IMG/VR virus record: IMGVR_UViG_3300031823_000028
Span: 1 to 20,964 of that record
DNA length: 20,964 nucleotides
DNA from: a virus
Reading direction: 5' to 3' (one strand)
Shown here: positions 1-8,808 of the stretch, in pieces
Position numbering within the stretch: the stretch's first letter is position 1
Layout: each line of letters begins with the position of its first letter
Notes under the pieces: generated by a model
Told to the model about the DNA's origin: nothing
Database searches by the model: none
Seen by the model: the letters and a program-made list of their open reading frames with translations, nothing else
Position numbers and translations under genes: made by a program

Positions 1-1899
1 GTCTTGCTTAAGAGTGGGACGGCGGCCCCACAAAACAAGGCCGCCGTCGAGCATGTCGCGCATAAACTTCGGATCGGATAGCAGTTGTGGTCCTTGTCGA
101 AGGAAGCGGCCGGTCAATAGATTGCCGGGATTGGAGGGAAGCGCCTTGCTCCAGACTACGCTGGCATGAATGAATGGGCTGTTCATGATCAGCGACATCG
201 GACGGTTTTTGACTTCCGTGATAAACTTGTCCCAGTTGTTGAACTTGCTGTCATCAATGGCTTTGATCATGTCCTTCCATTCGGACTTGATCTTCATCGG
301 AACCATAACGGGCTTGCCTTCGGAATCGATTTGGCCGGATGCAGTCTTGAACTCTCCCGGCATTTCGATCCACTTGGCTTCTTCGCCCTTTGGTGCTTCG
401 CCCTCTATCACCTGTGGATCGCCGATATCCTGGCCGAACTTCCTGACACCCTCAACCATATCGTGCGCGGCAATCGCTCGCTGCTGTCTCGCAAGTACAA
501 GCGGCAAGGTTCGAACGTTGCGGACCAACTCGACCTGATCGCCATACTTGGCTTTGGCCGCCGCTTCGCTTTCCTCGGCGGTCAGATACTTGCGTTGTTT
601 GAGGCTGCTGTCGGTCGTTCGAAACCGTCCGGTATCTCCAATGCTTACTTGTTCGCCCTTATCGATTCCGCTGAATAGCCGTGGAACATAATGCGGCAAG
701 CCCTCGTCCTTCACCATGCCCCGGTCGATCATCTGAAGGCGCGTCGTGATTGCGTGAGCCGACAACTCCTTGGCAATGGCAAGCTGTTTTGGATTGAGGG
801 TATCGAAGCCTGTATCCGGTATCCGCTCTCCAGTTCTGGCCATGACGCTTTCCTCGTCCATCGCCCGCCAGACATCTTCCTGCTCGCCCAAGTTTAGATT
901 GTCTTTGATATATTTGTCGTATCGATCATAATCCCACGTCACCCGGCGCAGCGCGCTCAGATATTCCGTCGTATAGCGAACGGCGTAGTCCGGCCCCATT
1001 GAGATAGGAGCAAGCGCACGCTGCACCCATTGTCCGGCATCGAACGCCTTGTCGCGCAACGATTGAAGATCGGAAATGATGCGTCCCGGTATCGAGACCG
1101 GCTGCACTTCCGGCGAGACCGGAGGAGGAAGGCTCTTCGGATCGGTGATATCGGCAGACAGCGAAGCCTTCGATGGCTCCGTGATTTCATGCTTCAGGAA
1201 AGCATCGCTTTGCGCATCGCTAACCGCTTCTGCGGGATGAACGCCGTCATCGGTCCACATACGCTTGAGATTGGCTTCTGCCTCCGGTGAACCAAGAACT
1301 TTAGCTGCGCTGGAAAAATCCTCTGCCTTCGGCAGACCGCCGATGGGCTGCGCCGAGACCTCGCCTTCGGGAGATATACGAACGCGCCCCAGCCGCAAAC
1401 CAGCCGCAGCCAGCGCGGACATGCCAAGGACTTCTGCGCCCTCCTTCGGAAAGCCTGTCTCTGCTTCGACAGCGCGACTACCGCTGCGGACGCCACCAAG
1501 CACCCATGATGCAAGCGCCTGCAATGGCCCCATCACGAGGCCCTGTATGCCTTCACGGGATTGCAACTTGCGCATCATCCGCTGGGCTTCGAACTTCGCA
1601 TCCTCCTTGCTGGCGCCCATTTCGAGCATGCGTTTTTCGATCTGCGTTCCGGTATCCTCGAAATCGTTCGGCGCGGTCCCGGCGATCTGACCGGGCGCAT
1701 TCAGCGTTTGCTGCACGCCCTCTTTGAAGAATGTCGCGGTGTCGTGCGCGTAGGTCTGGAAACCAGCATTGAGGCGATCAAGCGCGCCGCTATGGTCTAT
1801 TTCAGGCTCGGGGGCAGGAGGAGCGAATACTTCCGCATCCGTCATCTCCTTGGCTGGACCGGTTGGAGCAGAAGGGCCAAGGACTTCCGCATCGGACAT
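1..1899 (-). CDS. Large internal virion-type protein, C-terminus cut by window edge
   Basis: An uninterrupted frame of 633 codons runs from an ATG at 1899 to the first base of the window, so the C-terminus is missing. I infer a large internal virion (DNA ejection) protein, in the place of T7 gp16, from position: it is last of three genes after the tail tubular pair. No lytic transglycosylase motif is visible in the part present. Residues 1-30 contain an imperfect duplication, MSDAEVLGPSAP then MTDAEVFAPPAP. Hydrophobic stretches lie near residues 118-135 and 158-170. A motif LPHYVPRL at about 401-408 resembles motifs I associate with very large phage virion polyproteins. An in-frame GTG at 1908 overlaps the preceding stop as GTGA, so the true start may be three codons earlier. 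An ATG at 1845 touches AAGGAG with no spacing and is less likely. Confidence 0.72.
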   Translation of the reverse strand, partial: MSDAEVLGPSAPTGPAKEMTDAEVFAPPAPEPEIDHSGALDRLNAGFQTYAHDTATFFKEGVQQTLNAPGQIAGTAPNDFEDTGTQIEKRMLEMGASKEDAKFEAQRMMRKLQSREGIQGLVMGPLQALASWVLGGVRSGSRAVEAETGFPKEGAEVLGMSALAAAGLRLGRVRISPEGEVSAQPIGGLPKAEDFSSAAKVLGSPEAEANLKRMWTDDGVHPAEAVSDAQSDAFLKHEITEPSKASLSADITDPKSLPPPVSPEVQPVSIPGRIISDLQSLRDKAFDAGQWVQRALAPISMGPDYAVRYTTEYLSALRRVTWDYDRYDKYIKDNLNLGEQEDVWRAMDEESVMARTGERIPDTGFDTLNPKQLAIAKELSAHAITTRLQMIDRGMVKDEGLPHYVPRLFSGIDKGEQVSIGDTGRFRTTDSSLKQRKYLTAEESEAAAKAKYGDQVELVRNVRTLPLVLARQQRAIAAHDMVEGVRKFGQDIGDPQVIEGEAPKGEEAKWIEMPGEFKTASGQIDSEGKPVMVPMKIKSEWKDMIKAIDDSKFNNWDKFITEVKNRPMSLIMNSPFIHASVVWSKALPSNPGNLLTGRFLRQGPQLLSDPKFMRDMLDGGLVLWGRRPTLKQD

Positions 1900-1904
1900 T
1901 TCGG

Positions 1905-3533
1905 TCACGGGGTCACCCAGCCGGTTCCGGTCCAGCGCAATTTACCTTTCGGCGTCTCATAAAGTCCGGGCGTACGCTGGTCTGCCGGAGGAATGGCAGG
2001 CATCGCAGTCTCGCCCTTCTTTGGTGTGCCCTGCGTCTGTTTTTCGAAATCAAGTTTCTCCTGCATCGTGGGGCGATACAGGCTAATGCGTTCTGGCTTT
2101 CCGAGAAAATATTGCGAGGTAGGATCGTAAGCAAGATGGGGATCGAGCCCTTTGCTTTGCAGAAACCTTTCGACGCGATAGGCGTCCATTTCCGCCTTAT
2201 AAATTCCCTGCGCACCGAGAGGCGTAGGACTGCCGAGCTTCATTTCCGGATCAATTGTTGGTCCGAATTGCTTGAAGAATTCAGCGTGATCGCGCTTGAG
2301 GGAATCGCCTTCCGGGCGCTGCGTAATAGCCTTCTGTAATTCAAGCAACTCCTTTCCGTCCTGCTGGCTCAATTTATGGTCAGCCTGTGCGCGCAAAATT
2401 TCTATCTCGCTGGGAAACTTGTCAGGCGATGACATGCGCGTGAGGAGATCGCCGCGAACCGTTGGATCGGAGATGGCCGCTACCTCATGCTTCTGCTGGG
2501 TCTCGCCCCAATCCAACATTGTGCGTACCGTGGCGGCGGCGGCCGGAGCGTTCGGGTTCTTGCGTGCAAGGTCGAGCGTCTGGTTGAAGAACTTCGGATC
2601 GATGATCGGCTTGCCTGTCGGATCAAACGACACGTTATCGGTCATCACCTTGCTTGCGCCTTCGTGCACCGCAAGATCGGCCTGCTGACGCTGCAGCAGC
2701 GCGGCCTGCCTGTCCATCAGCGCATTCGACTTGGCCTGCGTTTGCGCGGCGCGCTGAAACATCTTCATTTCCGCGCCGTCGATATACTCTCCGTATTTCT
2801 TCTGGATAGCGCCGAGATCGACGTTCGGATTATTCGTGATCATCGATGATACCGCCGACTTCACGATGGCCTCGCGTCCCTTGAGAGCAAGCTCAGTCTT
2901 TACCCTCGCCGCCGTTTCTGCCGTGATATTCGGGCTGGAGTCGACGGTCGACCCCAGCGAATGATCGAGCATCATAATGGCGTTGTCGATCGAATGCGTG
3001 CTCGGATCAACCGCGACCGCGCTGGACAGGCCGTTAATGGTTTTGGCGGCATTGACGGTCGCGGCCTCGCCGGCCAGCGTTGACATCGTGGCCGTCGTCT
3101 TTTCGAACATATGATTGCGATAGGCATCGACGGAATGTTGCGCCCATGCCTGGCTTTTCTCGGTCGAGAAGCCTTGCTGGAACTGCTGGAGCGCCGGCTC
3201 CAGATTTTCCTGCAGGAACTTCTGCTGAACGCTGCGATCGTTCGGATCGGAGTTCTTGGCGATATCCTCCCACTCGGAGTTTTTCTGCGCCATGAATTGC
3301 GCGAAGTTCGCGGCGCCAGCGCTAATGTCTCGATGTGTGATATCGGCATCGACGACAGCACCAACATCGGTGATCGCACCCGCAATCCCGTGGCCCTCCT
3401 GTGCCTTGGCATCGGCCATCTGCTGGCCAAAGGCGGAGAGCCGCCGGGCCGCACCTTGCGCGGCGTCGATGCCGATTTCTGTCGGGGCAAGTCCGATGCC
3501 GGCAGGGGCCTCGTATGGTCTGATATTTGCCAT
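1905..3533 (-). CDS. Internal virion-type protein (T7 gp15-like by position)
   Basis: The 542-aa product is Ala/Gln/Asp-rich and strongly helical in character, with no signal peptide or membrane segment. The N-terminal 60 residues resemble phage internal proteins in style (RPYEAP start, then a helical AQGAARRLSAFGQQMADAKAQ stretch). The C-terminus ends in a short Gly/Trp-rich tail (GTPKKGETAMP, then WTGTGWVTP). It sits between a small gp14-like gene and a giant gp16-like gene, the usual place of the middle internal virion protein that helps form the ejection channel in T7-type phages. Its ATG overlaps the upstream stop by one base (TAATG), pointing to coupled translation. I recognise no specific domain; the role is inferred from gene order and composition. 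Confidence 0.72.
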   Translation of the reverse strand: MANIRPYEAPAGIGLAPTEIGIDAAQGAARRLSAFGQQMADAKAQEGHGIAGAITDVGAVVDADITHRDISAGAANFAQFMAQKNSEWEDIAKNSDPNDRSVQQKFLQENLEPALQQFQQGFSTEKSQAWAQHSVDAYRNHMFEKTTATMSTLAGEAATVNAAKTINGLSSAVAVDPSTHSIDNAIMMLDHSLGSTVDSSPNITAETAARVKTELALKGREAIVKSAVSSMITNNPNVDLGAIQKKYGEYIDGAEMKMFQRAAQTQAKSNALMDRQAALLQRQQADLAVHEGASKVMTDNVSFDPTGKPIIDPKFFNQTLDLARKNPNAPAAAATVRTMLDWGETQQKHEVAAISDPTVRGDLLTRMSSPDKFPSEIEILRAQADHKLSQQDGKELLELQKAITQRPEGDSLKRDHAEFFKQFGPTIDPEMKLGSPTPLGAQGIYKAEMDAYRVERFLQSKGLDPHLAYDPTSQYFLGKPERISLYRPTMQEKLDFEKQTQGTPKKGETAMPAIPPADQRTPGLYETPKGKLRWTGTGWVTP

Positions 3534-4078
3534 TATGCCAACGTCGCTATTCCGGCGATTGCCTTGATGCCGCCCGTGATATCCGCAAAGGTCGAGGCGT
3601 TGCCTTCCGCGTTGCCGGCGTTGTTCGCCGTTTCCTGCATCAGCTTGTCAGCCTGCGCCTGTTCGTTATAGCCGGCCTCGGTGATCAGGCCCTGCTGCCC
3701 GATCACGGCATGGCTCAGCGCCGATTGAGACGCGCTGTCCCGCAAGATATCCAGCGCCGATCCGCTCTGGGCAAAACCGGCTCCGGCCACGTCGGCCTGC
3801 ACACCGCCGATCGCAGCGGTGGCCTCGCGTGCCTGCTGCGCTTCCTTGATGTTGGTCGAGGTCTGCGTGAACTGCGCATTCCGGGTGGCGAGATCGGAGG
3901 CCAGGCCGTACTGCTGGCCCTCCAGATAATCGTTCTGCTGCTTGGCTTTGTCGCCTTCCGCCGCGAACAGGTCGGACACGCCGCCCGCGATGTCGCCGAA
4001 GGTCTTGTCGGACAGGCCACCGCCGAAACCGAGCAGACCGTTCGAACTGCCACCGAAATTATAAATCTGCGCTGCCAT
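3533..4078 (-). CDS. Small internal virion-type protein (T7 gp14-like by position)
   Basis: The 181-aa product starts with a Gly/Ser/Phe-rich segment (residues 7-35). A long polar helix rich in Ala, Gln and Asn follows (about 40-165), and the protein ends with a short hydrophobic tail (GGIKAIAGIATLA). This layout and size match small internal core or ejection proteins of podoviruses, which in T7 (gp14) insert into the outer membrane. The gene starts 2 nt after the tail tubular B stop and its own stop overlaps the next start. The identity is inferred from position and composition; no catalytic motif is present. Confidence 0.7.
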   Translation of the reverse strand: MAAQIYNFGGSSNGLLGFGGGLSDKTFGDIAGGVSDLFAAEGDKAKQQNDYLEGQQYGLASDLATRNAQFTQTSTNIKEAQQAREATAAIGGVQADVAGAGFAQSGSALDILRDSASQSALSHAVIGQQGLITEAGYNEQAQADKLMQETANNAGNAEGNASTFADITGGIKAIAGIATLA

Positions 4079-4080
4079 CG

Positions 4081-7000
4081 CTAACCCGCCGTTTCACGGT
4101 TGGAACTGACCGCAACAATCGTCGCCGGGAGCGGGCGCGACACGCGGAAACATGGTGACGCGCTGCGGGTGTAGTCGTCGCTGAAGCTGTCCCAGATGAT
4201 GCCGGAGAATGTCGTGAGCGCTGCCGGCGCGGTGGCCGGATTATTGGGATCGCTGCGCAGGTTGGCCGGCTTGAGGTGGTTGAAATCCCGCCCGAGCTGG
4301 AGACCCAGCGTATTCACCAATTGCACCGCGTATTCGTGCGCGCGGGCTATGGCGCCCAAGGCCGGACCGGCACGCGACCCGCTATCGGCCGGCATGATCG
4401 GCCGCACGATCTGGACGTCGCTATTGTAGGTGTAGCCGACGACGATCTGACTGGCCGCGCCTTGCGCAACCGCTTGCGTGAACAGACCGCGGCCCGGCCC
4501 GGCCGAAATGCCATCGCCGTAGGGCACGGTCACCACGCCCGCGGTACACTGGAAATCGGAATATGGCCTGCCCTCGCCGGTGTCACCGAGATCGAGACCG
4601 GCGCAGAACACTTGCACAAGCCCGGTGGTGGTGCCGCTGTTGCGGAACGGCAGCCCGCTCAATGTGACACCGGTAGTGCCGATCGTCACGGTGGGCGCCG
4701 CGCCGGCATCGAGGAACCATGAATCCGCCAGCGGGGTTGTCTCGTCCTGCACGTCGGTCAGGATTTCAACCCAGCGCTGTCCGGTGTTGGGATCGTTGGT
4801 GACCATGGTCAGAGCGTCGAGATTGCCATCGACCGATGGACCGGAACATATGCTTTCGACGATACGGCCCGAGCCTAGCGTGTGCCCGGCCCAGCCGTAG
4901 AACGTAGGCGGCTGCGATGACGCCAGCGAATCCCGCTTGTAGGTCATGCTGGCCCAGGAGCCGTCGGTCATGCGTGCCCACAGGATCGGATTGACCGCCG
5001 AAGTATAGGCCAATTCCGCCACGCCGGGCTTGGTGCGGATCGTCTTGTCGGCGAGGTTCGGCGCCGAGAATTTGCCGGAAAACACGTCGGGGAAATATTC
5101 CAGCAATTTGCGGGCAAAGCGCTGCACGAAAACCTTCGTGTGCTCGGTCCGAGCCGGCTGGATATTGGCACTTCCGTGATTGGTGACGTTGCGCGCGTCG
5201 ATGTTGAGAGCTGATATCGGCCCGGCGGTCGGGGCCAGCACCAGCCATTCGCCGGCCTGCGTTCCCATCAGCACGCCCTGCAGGTCCTGCATCATCCAGA
5301 AGATCGGATTCACGCCGTCGTCGTTGAGGGTATAGTCGAAAGCGTTCGCCGCCGTGACCTGGCCGTATTGGTCGGTCGGGGCCATATTGATCGCGCTGCC
5401 GGTGATGCCGTTGGCATAGCAGGCGTCAAAGCGGTTGGCTACGGCGCCGCCGAGCCACACCCGGCCGCCAACGTAGACACCACAGGTCGGCAGCGAGCCC
5501 GCCGTGTAAACCCCGAGCCGCCATGTCAGGATCGGATTAGTATAGAGCAGCGGCGGCCCGAGGATTTCGACATTGCAGCCCGCGCCGGTTCCGGTGCCGG
5601 TCGGGCTGTAGAACGAGAGCTGACCGATGATGTTGGTGAAGGTGTAGCCGGTGTAAACGGTGCCGCCACCAAATTGTGCGACGGTGACCTGTTCTACCCA
5701 GACATAAGCCCATGCCGTGGCTTGGTCTGACGATACGAGATTAGTGGTCGAGTTCGGATTGGTGAGCGCTCCGGATGTGGCGAGAAGCGTCCCGTCGGCG
5801 GAGTTGGCCGGCAGGGTTGCCTTGCCGCGCAAATTGAAGGTAACGCTGAAAACATCGGCGACTGTGGTGTTGCCGAAGGCGTCGGTCACCGTGCCCGTGG
5901 CGAAACCTGCATCGCTGGAAGGATAGAGCGCGGCATGCTGGATCGCCTGACCGCCGGAGAAATTCTTGCCGACATAGCTCGAGATCGTGATCTGGGACGT
6001 TGGGCCGAATGAGCCCGTCCCCGATATCGACAATTCTGCCGATGACGCCGCCGGCTGCGACAACACACCGTTGAACGCGCCGGCTAGGCCGCCCCCTCCC
6101 GTCATGGTGCCGATGCTGGTGTGACCCGATGGACTGATCGCGTTGGACAGCGACGTGATCTTGCCCCACGTCCATATCGCAGCGCCCTGCGGCACGAGTT
6201 GCCAATGCGTGAGATCGGACCCCGGCGGAAACCCGACATTGGCCCCGACCAGCGATTGCCAGTACGTCGTGGCGCCGTCCTCGCCGCTCGGATTGTAGGA
6301 GACGACCACGGGCACTGTCGCGGTCGATGCGGCATAGGTCGTGCCGTTGGCCCAATACGGCGGCTCGGAAAACAGCCGCATCAGCCGGCCGATGTCCGAG
6401 CCGAGAAAGCCCTTGCCGCCGTTGATCGCAGTAGAAGCGCTGGTTGCCGCCCACCACGGTGCGCCGCCGGATGGCGTGTTGCCGACGTTCTGGTCCTTCA
6501 GCGAAATGTAATTGGCGCTGGAATAGGTGACGATCGCGCCGACCGGATAGGCCGTGGTCGCAACGTAGCCCTGAAACGACAGCTCGATCGTGATCACGCC
6601 AGAGAGTGCGCCCGGCGTCGCCTCTACCCCGTCGGTGAAAGGATCGAGATAGGGGCCGTCGTTGAAGATGACCGGCCCGAGCGCGAACGTCGGATTCGAT
6701 CCGGGATTGATGGTCGCGACCAGGGCCTGCGACGGCACGGTCGGGGTCAGCAGGATCTGTGTGGTTCCGCCCTGCACCGGACGGATCGCAGCCCAACTTC
6801 CGTTGGTGTACGGCGTGGCGAGCGTGGCCCCTATGATGTTTGGACCGGAGCGAAACCGCAGATTGCCATCGGTGTGCTCCTCCGTGACGGGCGCAACGGA
6901 TTCGAAATCGAACCGGATCACCCGGCCCGGATTGCCGTTCAACGTGGTGCCGGCGAACATCGTGCCGGGCCTGCGGGTCCAGGGTCCGATCTCGACCGGG

Positions 7001-7116
7001 AAGGAATTCAGGCAGACACGCAGGCTTGTGCGAAAGTCCGGCTTGTCGAAACGGCCTTGTGCGGCCTGCGATAATTCGCCGCCGAGAAAATGGGGGACTG
7101 CAAATGCGGCTGCCAT
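4081..7116 (-). CDS. Tail tubular protein B (gp12-like) with carbohydrate-binding-like inserts
   Basis: The 1011-aa protein has the hallmark N-terminus of the gp12/tail-stabilisation family: a GGELSQAAQGRFD segment, then CLNSFPVEIGPWTRRPGT at about 35-52. A SDIGRLMRL segment follows near 240-248. The family forms the lower tail tube (nozzle) that contacts the cell surface. It is longer than T7 gp12 (about 794 aa). Part of the excess is two aromatic repeats at about 183-222 (TTAYPVGAIVTY...ANYISL...NTP...WW) and 254-306 (YWANGTTYAAS...TTYWQSL...HW). They resemble the CBM5/12 chitin-binding pattern of Tyr, Gly-x-x-V, Tyr, Pro and Trp. The gene begins 4 nt after the tail tubular A stop. The family call is firm; a glycan-binding role for the inserts is inference. 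Confidence 0.9.
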   Translation of the reverse strand: MAAAFAVPHFLGGELSQAAQGRFDKPDFRTSLRVCLNSFPVEIGPWTRRPGTMFAGTTLNGNPGRVIRFDFESVAPVTEEHTDGNLRFRSGPNIIGATLATPYTNGSWAAIRPVQGGTTQILLTPTVPSQALVATINPGSNPTFALGPVIFNDGPYLDPFTDGVEATPGALSGVITIELSFQGYVATTAYPVGAIVTYSSANYISLKDQNVGNTPSGGAPWWAATSASTAINGGKGFLGSDIGRLMRLFSEPPYWANGTTYAASTATVPVVVSYNPSGEDGATTYWQSLVGANVGFPPGSDLTHWQLVPQGAAIWTWGKITSLSNAISPSGHTSIGTMTGGGGLAGAFNGVLSQPAASSAELSISGTGSFGPTSQITISSYVGKNFSGGQAIQHAALYPSSDAGFATGTVTDAFGNTTVADVFSVTFNLRGKATLPANSADGTLLATSGALTNPNSTTNLVSSDQATAWAYVWVEQVTVAQFGGGTVYTGYTFTNIIGQLSFYSPTGTGTGAGCNVEILGPPLLYTNPILTWRLGVYTAGSLPTCGVYVGGRVWLGGAVANRFDACYANGITGSAINMAPTDQYGQVTAANAFDYTLNDDGVNPIFWMMQDLQGVLMGTQAGEWLVLAPTAGPISALNIDARNVTNHGSANIQPARTEHTKVFVQRFARKLLEYFPDVFSGKFSAPNLADKTIRTKPGVAELAYTSAVNPILWARMTDGSWASMTYKRDSLASSQPPTFYGWAGHTLGSGRIVESICSGPSVDGNLDALTMVTNDPNTGQRWVEILTDVQDETTPLADSWFLDAGAAPTVTIGTTGVTLSGLPFRNSGTTTGLVQVFCAGLDLGDTGEGRPYSDFQCTAGVVTVPYGDGISAGPGRGLFTQAVAQGAASQIVVGYTYNSDVQIVRPIMPADSGSRAGPALGAIARAHEYAVQLVNTLGLQLGRDFNHLKPANLRSDPNNPATAPAALTTFSGIIWDSFSDDYTRSASPCFRVSRPLPATIVAVSSNRETAG

Positions 7117-7120
7117 GGCA

Positions 7121-8431
7121 TCAGTACCGGACCGAGATCATCTCGTCCATCGGCGGGTCCTGGTAACCGACCTCGATCGCATTCGAAATCCGGGCCTCGC
7201 CCATGAACTGCTTGTAGGCCGCCGCGATGGTCTGTTGCTTCGCCGTGGATTGCGTCACGCTGGGGCAGATCTCGAAGGCGATGCGGGCGCCGAGCCCTTC
7301 GCAGAACATTGCGTCCATCAGGGAAACATCGACCACATCGGCGCCGAACCGGAACCGGATCGGGCCGGAATCGGTCGAGATCAGGTAGCCGCTCTCGAAA
7401 TCCCAATCGCGGAAGGTGTTGCCGCTGGGGCCGCCTAGCCATGTCGTTGTGCCCTTGGCATCCTGATAGCCGGCACGGAGGAACCCGGCCGGGAGCTTGA
7501 AGATGTTGCGGCTCGTCAAATCCGTGGATGGGCCGGTGCCGATCGGATACTGGATGTTGAGCGTGGTCAGCGCGACGCCCGAGGGCGAGCCGGTGCCGCC
7601 GATCAGGAGCCAGTTCATCGAACCGGTGCCGCCGGTGAATACCGAGGTCCATGGGTTGAGCACGCCGGTATTGGTCCAGTGCACGCCGCCGTCCAGCGTC
7701 GGGTCATGCCCGATATTGCCGGAGCCAACCGATTGGTAAATGATGCCGTCGGACCCGCCGACCTTGTTCCCCGCAGCATAGGTGGTGGCGATATTGAACA
7801 GCGCCGGCGCCAGGTCGGGCTCGTTGTTCATGTTGAAGTCGATCAGGCTGAGATACGCGACGCTCGCGAACGTCACCACCTGATCCTTGTAATAGGTGGT
7901 GGTCGCGCTGTACGGCGTCGCCGTTCCTGGCACGTCGGCATTGCCCGAGATCAGGCTGAGATAGACCAGTGCGGTCCCGGTGCCCGCCGTGGTGTAGACC
8001 ACCTCGCCCGCGCCATAGGCCGTGGTGCCTGACGCATCGTAAAGCGCGGCGGTCAGCGTCCCGAAATACGGCTCCCATAATGTGGTCAGCAGGGGATCGT
8101 TGCCGAGGTTGTCGGGGATGGTCGAGCGCCAGTAATTATTGCTCTGGTCGGCGACGATCGAGCCACGGAAATACGTGGTCAGCGGCGACCACAGCGACGG
8201 CACGATCAGCATGGTATTGCCGTCGATCGCGCGCAGCATGGCTTCCTTGATCGAGAACACCCATGAATTGCGCTTGAGTTCGGACTGTCGCAGCTTGTCG
8301 TAGCAGAAACTGATCTGGGCGGCTGCCGTGACCGAGGTATCGCCGAAACCCAACGCCGGATTCATCAGCGGCGAGCCGGTGTGCTGGCAGGCGCGTTGGC
8401 CGACATCAACCGGCGTGCGGAATGGGATCAT
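7121..8431 (-). CDS. Tail tubular protein A (gp11-like) with four tandem glycan-binding-like repeats
   Basis: The N-terminus (about 25-70, ALGFGDTSV...CYDKLRQSELKRNSWVFS) and the C-terminus (310-436) match tail tubular protein A of T7-like podoviruses. The C-terminal part contains FKLPAGFLRA, then DAMFCEGLGARIAFEI. The family forms the adaptor ring between portal and nozzle. T7 gp11 is 196 aa; this one is 436. The extra central region (about 81-252) consists of four imperfect modules of 35-45 residues: 81-121, 131-168, 173-209 and 211-252. Each carries TTY or TAY, a Gly/Val strand, a Tyr with Ser or Leu, an Asn-Pro loop and sometimes a closing Trp. They resemble CBM5/12 modules. No strong ribosome binding site is seen before the ATG, and the gene follows one copy of the repeated intergenic motif. 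Confidence 0.88.
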   Translation of the reverse strand: MIPFRTPVDVGQRACQHTGSPLMNPALGFGDTSVTAAAQISFCYDKLRQSELKRNSWVFSIKEAMLRAIDGNTMLIVPSLWSPLTTYFRGSIVADQSNNYWRSTIPDNLGNDPLLTTLWEPYFGTLTAALYDASGTTAYGAGEVVYTTAGTGTALVYLSLISGNADVPGTATPYSATTTYYKDQVVTFASVAYLSLIDFNMNNEPDLAPALFNIATTYAAGNKVGGSDGIIYQSVGSGNIGHDPTLDGGVHWTNTGVLNPWTSVFTGGTGSMNWLLIGGTGSPSGVALTTLNIQYPIGTGPSTDLTSRNIFKLPAGFLRAGYQDAKGTTTWLGGPSGNTFRDWDFESGYLISTDSGPIRFRFGADVVDVSLMDAMFCEGLGARIAFEICPSVTQSTAKQQTIAAAYKQFMGEARISNAIEVGYQDPPMDEMISVRY

Positions 8432-8458
8432 GCCGGGAAACTACGGCGGTGTGTCCTT

Positions 8459-8471
8459 TGAGCAACGCACG
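8459..8471 (-). promoter_or_regulatory. Repeated intergenic motif, copy A
   Basis: The coding strand reads CGTGCGTTGCTCA, starting one base after the stop of the signal-peptide gene and ending 27 bases before the ATG of tail tubular protein A. It shares 15 bases with copy C (plus strand TTTGAGCAACGCACG) and 14 with copy D (plus strand GCAACGCACGATCA). No good sigma70 -35/-10 pair surrounds it. It may be a phage-specific promoter element or an RNA processing site; function is inferred. Confidence 0.5.
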
Positions 8472-8472
8472 A

Positions 8473-8805
8473 TCAGCGCCAGCTTACCGTGACGTCAGGA
8501 GCGGCGACCGCGGTAACGATCGTCAGTCCGGTCCAGAATTGAACATCGTAGGTCCAGCATCCCGGCGTGGCGCTGGCATAGGAAGTGATGGTCCCGATCT
8601 TGGTGCCGCTGGCCGCCGTGTTGTCATAGATCGTGATGGTGCCGGTGGCGGCCGGTGTGTTGATGCAGACCGCATGCAGGGTCCCGGAACCGGATTTCAC
8701 AACCGTCGTGGCGTCGGTCGTGATATTCTGATACGAAAAGACCGATTGCTGCGCCCCGGCCGGGGCCGCAAGCAATGCGAGACAGAGGGCGAGGATGCGC
8801 CTCAT
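8473..8805 (-). CDS. Small exported protein of unknown function in the virion cluster
   Basis: The 110-aa protein opens with a textbook signal peptide: MRR, a hydrophobic core of about residues 4-14 (ILALCLALLAA), and a cleavage-like PAGA-QQ near residue 18. The mature part is Thr/Ser/Gly-rich and beta-like (SGSGTLHAVCINTPAATGTITIYD...SGTKIGTITS...YDVQFWTGLTIVT...DVTVSWR). That pattern is familiar from small uncharacterised phage proteins close to capsid genes, which usually lack a signal peptide. Two cysteines remain in the mature part, possibly forming a disulfide. It starts 3 nt after the upstream gene. It could be a periplasmic or envelope effector made late in infection, or a decoration protein that acquired a leader. 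The function is unknown. Confidence 0.75.
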   Translation of the reverse strand: MRRILALCLALLAAPAGAQQSVFSYQNITTDATTVVKSGSGTLHAVCINTPAATGTITIYDNTAASGTKIGTITSYASATPGCWTYDVQFWTGLTIVTAVAAPDVTVSWR

Positions 8806-8808
8806 TCG

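Noticed and set aside
4081-7116. Long second minus-strand frame inside tail tubular B (5741-6796) as an overlapping gene
   Set aside because: The Arg/His-rich translation is the frame-shifted image of the real protein, which carries the family motifs.
8430-8472. Sigma70 promoter built on TTGCTC in motif copies A-C
   Set aside because: No convincing -10 hexamer lies at 16-18 bases in any copy, so host-type promoter use is not supported.
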